Of a stretch of DNA of 64,000 nt, positions 1-9,857 are shown in pieces; position 1 is the stretch's first letter, and each line of letters begins with the position of its first letter. Where the stretch lies: contig VXAY01006251.1 of assembly GCA_013399855.1 (NCBI GenBank), positions 1,102-65,101 on the forward strand, read 5' to 3'. Made by a program: the position numbers and the translations under genes. The notes under the pieces were generated by a model. It was not told the DNA's origin. It made no database searches and saw only the letters and a list, made by a program, of their open reading frames with translations. This stretch comes from Oxyruncus cristatus (lineage: Eukaryota; Chordata; Aves; Passeriformes; Cotingidae).

Positions 1-411
1 CTGAGAACACAGCTGCGTTGGGCAGGGTACGTCTCCAGGATGAAGGACCACCGCCTCCCTAAGATCCTGCTTTATGGTGAACTCGCCACCGGCTGCCGCA
101 AGAGAGGAGCCCCGAAGAAAAGATACAAGGACTCCCTGAAACAACATCTCAGCCTTGGCCATATTGACCACCACAACTGGTCTACTCTGGCCTCCAACCA
201 GCAGTCCTGGAGACACACCATCTACAACGCTGCTGATGCTTTTGAGAAAGCACGCAGGATCACCCTTGAGGAGAAAAGACAACGCAGAAAGAACCGTGCC
301 TTGCAGGATATACCATCTAAGGAGTCTTTCTGCTGTGCCTTTTGCAACTGGACTTGCCTATCTCGTATTGGCCTTTTTAGCCACCAATGCGCTTGCAACA
401 AACGTGGGTAG
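1..411 (+). mobile_element. 3' end of non-LTR retrotransposon RT ORF (partial)
   Basis: The frame is open from base 1 and ends with a stop at 409-411, so the ORF enters from outside the window. The visible protein begins LRTQLRWAGYVSRM, the widespread 'LRWAGHV.RM' motif found downstream of the reverse transcriptase core in many metazoan non-LTR elements. It continues with LPKILLYGEL and GAPKKRYKDSL, then a basic EEKRQRRKNR stretch. The last 30 residues hold a C2H2/C2HC-like zinc-knuckle candidate (CAFC, then SRIGLFSH and CAC). CR1, the dominant bird LINE, does not have this C-terminus. The part seen has no internal stop, so it decayed late or is short by luck. Only the tail is visible and the RT catalytic core lies outside, so the clade cannot be named. 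The call as a LINE-type ORF tail is firm; the family is not. Confidence 0.8.
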
Positions 412-480
412 AGCTCTTCCCAAATCTTCGTTCGCGAAGCCTAGCCATGATTGCAGGTATGAAGACCATCTGTTTCCCCT
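412..480 (+). mobile_element. Probable 3' UTR of the same non-LTR element, with UUCG hairpin
   Basis: Fifteen bases after the ORF stop there is a perfect 5-bp stem, CTTCG (426-430) and CGAAG (435-439), closed over the tetraloop TTCG (431-434). UUCG-type tetraloops are unusually stable in RNA. In LINE RNAs the 3' UTR is often the part recognised by the element's own reverse transcriptase, so a 3'-terminal hairpin fits that role. The exact end of the element is not visible. No poly-A or microsatellite tail is obvious before the CR1 fragment at 541. Confidence 0.45.
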
Positions 481-540
481 CTCAGGTAATAAAGTGCACC
501 CCGTGGCTCTGACCTGGGATGGGGACAGTTGCTGTTAATT

Positions 541-738
541 TAGAATCACAGAATCATTGAATGGTTTGGGTTGGAAGGGAACTTAGGGGCCGTCTTGTTC
601 CCACCTCCTGCCATAGGCAGGATCACCCTCCACTATTCCAGATTCATAGAATCATAGAATCAAAGGTTGCTCAATGTCCCATCCAACCTGGCCTTGAATA
701 CTTCCAGGGATGGGGGAGCCATGACTTCTCTGGGCAAC
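541..738 (-). mobile_element. CR1 LINE 3'-end fragment
   Basis: On the plus strand the segment begins AGAATCACAGAATCATTGAA and runs through GGTTTGGGTTGGAAGGGAAC, CCTGCCATAGGCAGGATCAC and CCAACCTGGCCTTGAATACT. This is the reverse complement of the conserved 3' end of bird CR1. It is 5'-truncated, as most CR1 copies are. An extra tail-like segment interrupts it at about 641-663. Confidence 0.9.
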
Positions 739-2061
739 AAAGAGACAGTAGTTTTTTAAATGGCACTTGTGAATACATACAGTATCAGAAATTTGTACTA
801 CCTTTGGACGGGCAACTTCCTGTGCCTACCCTTCCACTGCAAGAAATTAATGTGTGTTTGGCTGGATTACTTAATCTCAAATACTAGATGCTGAGGATAT
901 ATGGCCACCTGCTTGCAGCACCTGAATCCTCTTCCCTTTGTTTCCAGCTGCCCTAGACCAGGTTGGAGGGGGCACACAGGAACTGATGGGTCTCCGATCT
1001 GACCTGGCAAAACCATTTCTCATTCCTACACTGAGGCAGCTCTTGTAAAACTTACAAACTTGTCATTCTGGTTGTGTCAAGGCAGATCTTTGAACTGAGA
1101 TTGAAGGACAAGCCCAACAAATGTGAATGATGTTTGAAGCTGGATCCAGCTCTCCAGCGGCTGCCTACAGATGTGGAAAGTGACTGACTTTGTTTTATGT
1201 GGCAGATATGAGGCAACTAAGAGCTGATTTCCATATGGCAAAGCTCCTTGTTTGAAAAGGGCATCAAAAGGAAAATATAAAAAAATCTAGAACCATGTGG
1301 AAGGAAAAGGAAACAATTATTTGGAGCAGATCTGGCTTCAGGGGAGCAGCTGGGCTGAGCCCCAGTCTTGCACTGGCTGAGGATTTTGTCCCAGATCCCT
1401 TCACCTTGCAGCCAGCTGCTTACCATTCCCAGTGCTCTCCAAGCATCTCTGTTTGTTTGCTAACATTCCCACACCTTTTTGGAAGTGTTGTTGTGGTTGT
1501 TTTGCTCTTTTTCAGCATTGCATGAATGTTTTCTGATTGGCATTGAGGAGCATCTTCATGCAAATATGAAGCCAGAAGTTTCGACAGATCATGAATGCTG
1601 ACTGAAAGAATGCTGAATCAGTGAGAAGAAAGAAATGTGAGACAGAAGAGCTTTATTACACTACAGAATTCATTTTTCATCATCTTCTAGCAGTTGAGAC
1701 TTTCCCTTGGCTTCTCAGAGAAATCCATGGCACTAAGCTCGTCAGAAATGTCACCAAAGGTCCAGGTCATGCAGGATTTTTCTCTCAAAAAGTGGCTGAG
1801 GATGGGTGCCAGACAAACAATAAGATGGAGTTAGGTATGCACTGACAATCTCCCAACCTCCAGAGATCTAAAGCCCTATGAGGTACAGTTTTCAGCCTGC
1901 TGTGCCCCACCACCTGCCTTGAAGAGATGCCTAGTACATTCTTTTGAAAACTCTCCCAGAAGCAGAGAAAAAATCCTCACACAACCCAAGACCAGTATCC
2001 TCATCCTCATTATTGCTAGTTCCTCGCCAAGGAAGACTCATTTCTTGGCTGAGTGTTATAA
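739..2061. other. Intergenic, nothing recognised
   Basis: No exon, repeat family or RNA gene could be recognised here. The open frames are short, overlap on both strands and show no known motif. Confidence 0.5.
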
Positions 2062-2252
2062 TAGAATCACAAAGTCATTCAGGTTGGAAAAGACCTCTAA
2101 TATCATTGAGTCCAGCTATTAACCCAGCACTGCCAAGTTCACCGCTAAGCCGTGTCCCCAAGTGTCACATCTATGCGCCTTTAAAGTGACACCAAGTATG
2201 GTGACTCCACTATTTCCCTGGGCAACCTGTTCCCTAGTCCTCATAACCACTG
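2062..2252 (-). mobile_element. CR1 LINE 3'-end fragment
   Basis: The plus strand reads TAGAATCACAAAGTCATTCA, GGTTGGAAAAGACCTCTAAT and ACCCAGCACTGCCAAGTTCA, then a TGGTGACTCCACTATTTCCC block and GGGCAACCTGTTCC. This is an older CR1 subtype in antisense orientation, more diverged than the copy at 541. A minus-strand frame of 284 codons (2973 to 2119) runs into it and is therefore not a plausible gene at its C-terminal end. Confidence 0.88.
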
Positions 2253-3840
2253 TAAGGGGTCTTACTGTTGCTGCAAGCTCTGTGGGGGCAGTATTCCTCT
2301 GCTGACTTCCCTCACTGAAGTGGGCCATGGGGCAATTTTTGGTGGGGTGTTTATAAACGTCATAGCACGTGACCTTTATTTCCTGACTATTGATTTCCCT
2401 GGGATTTCCCTGGATGCTTTTGGATAACTGGGCATTTACTTCAGGCGTCCTGAGTGGGTAGCGGGACTTCGGAATGCTTTTCCAGAGTTGTCTTATTCTA
2501 GACTGAGCTTCATCCGTGCCCACAAAGAGCCTCACATGCGGAAGGGGCTCCAGTGTAATGACACAAGTTGGTGCCCCAGGGAGTACTGTGTCCAGGGGTG
2601 GCTTTGGAGGACACCAGTGCACGGTTGTATCCACCAGACAAGAAGGACGCTCTGACAGTGGATCCCTACATCCTCCTGTTTCGGGAACCCCTCCCACTGG
2701 CACACAGCCATGCCTTGGCTCCTCTCCAGAACTACAGTGTCTCAGCCAGGGGAAATTTGTACAGAGCCCGAAGGGAGATGGGGAGCTCTGTAAATCCTCC
2801 AGTCCAGGCTGTTTCCGTTGATCCGTGGCAGCATGCATTGAACATCCTGGTATCAATGTGATGGATGTTGTGCTGACTTCTGCATTGTGTGTGCCTTGTA
2901 CTGAATATTGTCTGCTGGGAGGTAAATAACAGCAGATGAGCAAATGGAGCTGTGATGACATTTCAGTGTCCATAATGTTTCCATCCGCAAAATGCAGTAG
3001 TTATGCATCACTTTAACGGTGGGAATGGATAAGCAGTCAGCTCTCTGTATCCGGAAAATCAAAAAGGAAAGCAACATTAGAGGAAATAGATAGGCAGTGG
3101 GTGTTCAAGGGCAATGAGTCATCCTTGCCACAAATAAGGCTCGGAATGAGGAATACTAATAATTAGGTAACATATTTCAAAAGTTCAGCTCTTTGCTCCT
3201 TTCCCAAATTATCTTTTATGGCCTGGGGGTATTCTGGAATGACAATGTCTGCTTTGGGAGGTAGACATGAAGAAAATCCACTGTGGCAACTAATGACCAA
3301 ATAGGAGAGAAAAATAAACCTGAGCTGTAAAGCTTTTTTTCCCCTGAAACTCAGGTGGCTCCTGCAGAGGAAACCGGCATGGTGATGGTCAGCTAACAGA
3401 ACAAACACACCCCAAGGAAGGACGAAGCCTGTGGCCACCGAACTCAGCACTTGCAGGAAACATCAGTAGCACCTGCTTTTTCCCTTTCCCCGTGTTACTC
3501 ATGCCCCTGAGTTTGCTCCATTCTGCTGCCTTTCGGGGAACGAAATGAGTCCCTCTAGTGGGTGAATGCAGAAGGAAGACACGTGCTTCCGATTTTGGTA
3601 CACTGTGTCTTTCCCATTCGAAGTTCATGCCTTCTGTTTTTCTGAGGCTGCCTTGGGTTGGGAACAAAGAGGGGTTTGACCCTGGAGAAGATTTGGATAA
3701 AGAATACAAATTACGCATTGAATGTCTGTGCTCTGGCTTCTTGGAGGTTGGAAGCAGAGATAAATGACAGGTGGTGTCTTCACTTAGGAGGATTTCTAGG
3801 AAAGAAGTCTTTTTGAACCTTCAACATCTCTCTGAGCACG
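2253..3840. other. Intergenic; overlapping open frames at 2480-2860, no known domain
   Basis: This interval has long overlapping open frames on both strands around 2500-2860 (about 100 codons on plus, up to 284 on minus). I recognise no domain in any of them. A degenerate exon or processed pseudogene is possible but is not supported by a motif. Confidence 0.4.
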
Positions 3841-4037
3841 AATCTCAGAATCATTTAAGTTGGAAAAGACCTTGAGTCCAACCTTTGACCAAACTCCACT
3901 ATTCCCACTAAATCATATCACAGAGTGTCATGTCTACTTGTTTTTTGAATATTTCCAGGGATGGTGACTCCACCACTTCCTTGGGGAGCCTGTTCCACTC
4001 TTTAATCACCCCTTCCAGGAAGAATTTTTTCTTGTTT
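3841..4037 (-). mobile_element. CR1 LINE 3'-end fragment
   Basis: The plus strand begins AATCTCAGAATCATTTAAGT and TGGAAAAGACC. It continues with the CCAGGGATGGTGACTCCACC block, GGGGAGCCTGTTCCACTC and a diverged CCAGGAAGAATTTTTTC end. This is an antisense CR1 fragment of a similar subtype to the one at 2062. Confidence 0.88.
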
Positions 4038-7000
4038 GTTTCTTAATAATGACATAGTTAACACTTGATCGTAAAAGCTCTGAATCACAGAGATGTTTTG
4101 GCCTGTCCTAGGTAGAGACTAATCCCTTTCTGTATTGAAATAAGCCTTAAACTAGCAAACATGAGTTCTTTTGAAACTGCAGAGCTGCAGTGTCAACCCC
4201 GTTCACTTCCCTCCTTCCCTCCACTGCAGAGCTCTGATTGCAGCAGCCTGACTTCAAGCACTGACAAATGTCATCGCTGACACTGCTATGGTGGGTGCAC
4301 ACCATCATTATAATCTGTATGCATTTAGCCATCCCAGCATGATAAGAGAATGATTAGGAGAATAGTTAGAGAGTAAATTAAAAACTCCCAGCAGTTTCCT
4401 GTGTGGAGGTACTAACTTACAGGCATATTTTTCCACAGCATTACAGAAAAATGCCATTAGTTATACCTGTGAATACATGTTAGATTTAAACCCCTGGTGA
4501 GATTTTTTATTAACATACAAATATGTTAGGGCTCTTATGCTGCTTAAAATGTAATTAACCATCTTCTGAAGATTAAGGGTGCATTATCATAAAAGAACTG
4601 CACTCTAGTGCATTTAATTCTTCTAATCTGCTTTATGTTGATGTTAGTGTGGAAGAATAATCGCTAGTTTGCCTAAATAGTTTGGGTTTGTGCTGTAGAA
4701 AGAAATTGTTACAGGATGCACCTCTAAACTTAAACTTTGATAGGCTTACACTGATGGAAGATGATGAAGTGCACTGTGAGATTAGGGAAAAAAATGCTTC
4801 TTTTATTCTTTTTCTGCCGTTGCAAATGCCCTGCAGTGGTAAAGCTGTGTTTCTGACAGTTTCATTCAGCAGACAAAAAGGAGGAAGGGACAGGCACACC
4901 CGGTGAATGACAAAGATAAGAGCAATAAACTTTCAGTAGTCTCTTTAAGTACTAATTTAAACACATAATGTGTCATGTGGGGATCCAACAAGATTTTCTG
5001 AGCAGCATGTGAAAAAGTAAGCAACCAGCGCAAGGCAGAGAGACTTTTGGTTTGCTGGGTTGTGGTATGAGAGCTGAGTGCTATGACATCCTCCCGGGGC
5101 TGTCACAGTCCCCATGAAATGTCGATCGGGTTTATTTGACAAGAAGTGAAAACCTTTGGGGTCATAGAGTACTGCTTTTTAGGGGTATTTTCGTCCTAGC
5201 AACATGACCCATAAAAGCATTAGGAAGTCAGACAGCTTCACAGAAATATTTCCTGCTCCCCTTCCCTCCTAGCACGACTTCTTGCAAATCAAGAAGAGGT
5301 AAACAGTGAACACTGTGGGATGAAGACATTTGGCAATAGTCACGACTGCATGACTACATGTTGAAGTTGTACAGTAAGTCTGCAGCCTGTTCCCAGGAGA
5401 GCCAGTGGGGCAGAAACTCCCATGGAAAACATGGGCTGAAGAGCCCATGGCACTCCTGCTTTTGTGGAGGAGTCAGAGGGGATGGAGACTGGCAGGTGTT
5501 CCACGAAGACCACCAAAGAAATTCCTCCTCACTCGAATAAGCAGGGGCTCTGCAAGGTCCTGGAGGAGAAGCACATTCCAACAGCAGTTTTAGAAATTGG
5601 AAAATAATAGCAAAAACAATCCATACCTTGTTTTTTTAAGAGTAATTTATTTTAGTGGGGTCCTTTACCACTCAGGTCTCGGCGGGGCCAATGACACCTT
5701 GCAGGAGATTGTTGTGGCCAAGTGGACCCAGTTCTAGGGGAGACTGGTGACAGTGTGACTGTAGGGAACAGCAACACACAGCCTGAGAAGGGCTGCTCGG
5801 CTGCTCTGTGCTTGTTTTCATTACTTCCAGGTGAACGCACAGGCATTATTGAAAGTTGCTTGTTTTCATTACAGCTTCCTTTTGGCAGGTGTGACAGGCA
5901 GCATGGCAGGTTGCTCTGGGCTCTTCGCCATGCTGAGCTCTTGAGGCAAAGCTGCTTTCTGTGATTCCCTAGAGGAGACAGCTGCCACGCTCCTCATGGC
6001 CACCTGTGCTCAGGGACCGGTGCGAAGTGTGCCAGGGAAACCCTTCCTGTGGAGACCACAGCCAGCTTCTCCCCCTTGGCGCTGACAAGGAGCCACAGAA
6101 GCTCCTGCTTGGGTGAGCAACGGCCTGGGAAATGCCTGCTTCCCGAGTCAAAACCCAGGCGACAGTGCAGAAGTTCCCCCAGGTTTTCCATCAGGCCCTC
6201 AGGCTGGGATGTTGCACCAGGAGCATATTGCATTTCTGGCCTTTGGCTAGCTGTCCCTCATAAACATGCATGGAAATACCAAGGTTGTTAAAGCATGAAT
6301 GGTGTTTCAGATCTGCCTCGTGTTTTGTCCCCACTGCCTGCTTTCCAGTAGCACTGGGTGCAGACTGCATCTCTGTTTCAGCAGCTGCCAGAAGCACCAG
6401 CACAGGGCTGAAGGGTCCTGTCAGCCCAGAGCAGGCTTCAGCCAGATGCACAACAGGGCTTGAATCTATCCTTTCCAGAGAAGAGAGGCATTAATATGCT
6501 AAAATCTTACTTTTTTGAACAGGTGGAATATATATTCCCAAGCCTATGGGTATATATAAAAAGGACACCTGATTTGCATCCCCTGCTCTGTTTAAGGACT
6601 GCTAGTGTGAATAACCTTGGATAAAGTGTACTCAAGAACCTGATTAATTCTGCTTGCCATTCAAACTTGCACTAAATAAGACATGAAAATCCAAACAAAA
6701 CCAGCCATTTTTCTGTTCTAACAGTTTGCTGTCAACACAAGACAATAAAATATGAATATTTTAGATCCATAATGCAGACAAATAGGAAATAGGAGCTGTA
6801 TTGTGCTTCACATGCATGGCTAGCTCAGTAATGCTAACGTGATTATCTCACTGAACTTTTGTGCTGTCGCTTAAGGTTAACTGTCTTGCTTAGCTGGGAT
6901 ATACACATTTGTTTCACACAGGTCTAAAGTTTTTTTTTTTTGGTGCTTGTAGAAATAAGGAAGCCTGATTTGCCTGAAGCCTGATTATGACAGCCTTATC

Positions 7001-8182
7001 TGTCATAAGGTAGCATTCTATCTTGACCTTAAATCTTGGGCGTAAAAATAATGAAATTATAGGTTTTGATTCTTGGAGAAATGAGGACAGGAGGCAGCAG
7101 AACTGCCACCTTGGGCTTCCAGAGGGCAGACTTTAGCATGTTTCGGAGACTGATTCATGGAGTCCCTTGGGAGGCAGCCCCAAAGGGCAAAGGAATCCAG
7201 GAAGGCCTGAGATTCTTCAAGAAGGAAGTCTTGAAGGTACAGGAGCAGGTTATCACCATGTGCCGAAAGACAAGCTGGCAGGGAAGAAGACCAGCTTGGC
7301 TGAACAGGGACCTGTGGCTGTAACTCAGGAAGAACAGTTCTTGCTGTCTCTTCCTCACGCTGTGCTCTTGAGTGTACAAACACTGCAAAGGCGCTCCAAT
7401 CTGCTCGGCACATCTTGGAGCACAGGGAAAGTTCTTGCTAGCACACCGCCCCTCAAACATTGTCATGCCATTTCACAGCTTATCACTAATAAGCCTGATT
7501 TTACCCTTTCCTCCTTCAAACCTAGGTTAAAGCCCTTTCAGTGAGCCCTGATTATTTGTGAGGAAAAATACTTTCCCTGCGCTGAGAACAGTGCATTTTG
7601 TCAGGCCCCAGAAGGCCTGATGTCACATAGACCACCTCATGATTAAAAAAAAACCCCAAATTCTGTCAGTAATGCTAGCCCTGAAACGAGGTGTTCATAT
7701 GCTGCATCTGCTTATTTGTGTGCCATTCCTTACAGCTGGGAAGACAGAGGAAAGCACTGCCTGCTCTCCTGATCCCTTTACCAACTTCCCCGAGGTCCTG
7801 TAGTCTATTTTGACCATCCTTGAGCTTCCCATTGTGACTTTGTTGCTACCAATACAAAAAAGCAAGAGTTATTAATAGTCCAAGGGCTGTATGAAGCTAG
7901 AGTATTTCCTGGTAATGCCTTCAACCCAAGCCCCAGGGTGGCAGAATGCTTCCAGAAAAGACAGGTCTGGTGAGCAGACCGCTGGGACTAGTGAATGAAC
8001 TCATTATTTTACTCAGTTTGGGCATACAGCTCTTGCTTTACGTACTAAACTCTATGGTTGCAACACACGAATTGTTCCACTTTTCCCCTTCATAATCTCT
8101 CCACTATCACACTGCAGGCAAGTGATTGAGCAGCTGTGTGATGCCAGACTGCCTACTGGGATTAACCCACAACACCTGGACA
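4038..8182. other. Intergenic, nothing recognised except an AT-rich possible conserved element
   Basis: No gene or repeat family was recognised. The stretch at about 4361-4640 is AT-rich with several TAAT-type cores and little tandem repetition, as seen in conserved non-coding elements; that is only an impression. A short TATATATAAAA stretch lies near 6550, and a poly-T run near 6930. Confidence 0.45.
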
Positions 8183-8390
8183 GCCAAAGCCCAGTGAATC
8201 ATGAAACCAGAGCCCACTGCATCAGCTCTTCTGCAAAACCGTCCCTGACTCTAAGGCAGCTGAGCAGCCAACACCCTCTGCCCGGGACCCCTGACAAAGT
8301 GATGCAGGGACACTCACAGGTGAAGTCTTTGCTCAAACATACCACTTATTGGCATCTTTGCACAGGGTAGAGCTCCCAGGGGGAATGGAC
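8183..8390 (-). repeat. Duplicated 3' flank of ITPRIPL1-like copy 1
   Basis: This segment matches 9614-9790, the 3' flank of copy 2, with scattered substitutions and small indels. Shared blocks include CCCACTGCATCAGC (8214 and 9648 regions), CAGCTGAGCAGCC, a CAAACAYACCAYTTATTG block and TAAAGCTCCCAG versus TAGAGCTCCCAG. The poly(A) hexamer of copy 2 (AATAAA) corresponds here to the weaker AATAAG. It shows that the duplication unit included the 3' flank as well as the coding region. Confidence 0.75.
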
Positions 8391-8926
8391 TCTCTCAAAA
8401 AGGGAGGAGTCGCAGTCCGACTGGTAACAGGAGTCTCTGGTTCCTGGCTCCTTGCAAAAGCCTCTTCAGCTGCATCAGGTCTGAATCCCTGGAGTGTGCT
8501 TTTGCTGTGGAGGAAAGCTGCTGTGGTAATTCCCACTGTTGACTGAGCAGCCTGTTCTTCGTGTCCAGCGTGCCCTGTTCTGTGGTGGCTGCTCCCCAGG
8601 GAGTGTCTAGGATTGGTAGATTCTCCATCCAGACCCCAGTGAACACATAGAAGCACATTAGCAGTGCCTCTTGCTTGGTGCCTAGCCAGCTGGCTCTGCC
8701 AGCAAGAATTTTGGGGCCCATCTGAAATGGCCACCATGGCTGTGACAGTGTGAAGGGAAAGAAGGATGAAAGCTGTCTTTATAGACACCACAGACATCAC
8801 TGCCTGCTGTGCTGAGGAGACTGTTGACAGGAAAATGCTGCGCAGTGTCTACGCTCACCTTTCTGTGTCCCACATTCTCCTCTTTCCCTGCTGCCATCAT
8901 CTGTGAGCCCCACAAGCACAACTTTC
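8333..8926 (-). other. Candidate small secreted or membrane ORF in 3' region of copy 1 (unproven)
   Basis: A minus-strand frame from the ATG at 8797-8795 to the stop at 8335-8333 starts MSVVSIKTAFILLSLHTVTA, which looks like a signal peptide or membrane anchor. The rest has no domain I recognise. Upstream, a sequence resembling a 68-nt exon (8926-8859) is bounded by an acceptor (…CACAG) and a donor (AAAG|GTGAGC). Joining it to the acceptor before 8806 would keep the frame open, but the implied intron is only 52 nt. The segment has no counterpart in the 3' UTR of copy 2. It may be chance. Confidence 0.2.
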
Positions 8927-8984
8927 TGTGTGAAGGCCTCTTTCAACAGTTGAATTCTTCCAGGCTGATATTGCAGATCAAGGT

Positions 8985-9530
8985 ACTCACACAGTGCATC
9001 AGTGCATCAGTGTGAGCGGCCAAATCCTGTGCCAGGTGCTGGAACTGGAGGAGTGATTCAAACATTTGGAAATCTGGGGGCAAGCTGATGTCTTTAGGAA
9101 CACTTCTGCTGCCAAGGTGTTTCTCCTCCAGGCAGCAGTGCAGGTACTCCATGGTAACACTCAGCTGCAGCAGGAAATCCCTCCTGCGCCAGTCTGACAG
9201 GGACATGGTGTTCAGCAAGTGCATCAAAATGGTCTTCAAAGTATGGGGAAAAAGCCCGTGCCCACCAGGCTGCTGGTGAGGAGTTGCAGGCGTTTGCAGT
9301 GCCAGCTGTCATGTGGGACCCCCCTGGTGATGTGTGCTGAAGAAGTTTTTCTCCACCACAGCATAGGTCTCCTACCATGATGTGCTTGGGGTAAAGAGGG
9401 CCTCTGTAGGCTGGCTGCTAACAAAGATGTCCAAGTCACCTCACAGCAACCCAAATATCATCTCAGCCATGAGGCTTTCCTTGCATTTGATCAGCTTGGA
9501 TTTGCAGGAGTAGCTGGAGGGCAGCACTGT
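8985..9530 (-). pseudogene. ITPRIPL1-like copy 1, C-terminal remnant with frameshifts
   Basis: The minus strand is alignable with about residues 302-485 of the intact neighbour at 9858-11363, the C-terminal half of the Mab-21-like domain. Recognisable pieces are WRRRDFLLQL…MEYLHCCLEEKHL (9239-9100 region, versus WCRRDFLLRL…MQYLRCCVEEKRL), ISLPPDFQ, and upstream GTGFFP and RGVPHDSWHCKRLQL in other frames. The match changes frame at least twice (near 9240 and near 9370). The whole 5' half, including membrane and coiled-coil parts, is absent. It lies downstream of copy 2 on the same strand and shares its 3' flank, so it arose by tandem duplication followed by decay. Translation into a working protein is not possible from what is visible. 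Confidence 0.88.
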
Positions 9531-9613
9531 TAAATGTCCCTTGGCAGTAAGCACAGCTGTGAAGGGTGACCAGTTATTCCCACTTCCCCAGCGCGGAAGC
9601 ATGGACAGGTGGG

Positions 9614-9790
9614 GAAGCCATAGTTAAAGAATCAGAGAAACCAAAGCCCACTGCATCAGCTTTTCTGTCAAATAGTCAGCTGAGCAGCCGTGTTCCCCAC
9701 CAAGGTGACACACAAACACTCAGAGATGCAGTGTTTGTTCAAACACACCATTTATTGTAAACTGTATACCAAGTAAAGCTCCCAGAAGGT
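9614..9790 (-). repeat. 3' flank of copy 2, duplicate of 8183-8390
   Basis: This is the partner of the repeat at 8183-8390. It contains the 3' UTR end and poly(A) signal of the intact gene. The two flanks are clearly related but diverged, so the duplication is not recent. Confidence 0.75.
9751..9756 (-). promoter_or_regulatory. Poly(A) signal AATAAA of ITPRIPL1-like copy 2
   Basis: TTTATT on the plus strand gives AATAAA on the minus strand, 102 nt after the end of the coding region (9858). The implied 3' UTR is therefore about 120 nt. The homologous position beside copy 1 reads AATAAG. Confidence 0.7.
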
Positions 9791-9857
9791 CAAAGGTTTC
9801 ACTAGATGATCTGGGAGGTCTTTTCCTAAAAACTTCATGATTTTACAGTGCTATGTG

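Noticed and set aside
2119..2973. 284-codon minus-strand ORF
   Set aside because: Its last third translates an antisense CR1 fragment (2062-2252) and the rest shows no motif.
9792..9820. Short stretch resembling a CR1 3' end (CACTAGATGATCTGGGAGGT)
   Set aside because: About 29 bp only and without the CR1 terminus. It lies within the 3' UTR of the intact gene and is too short to call.
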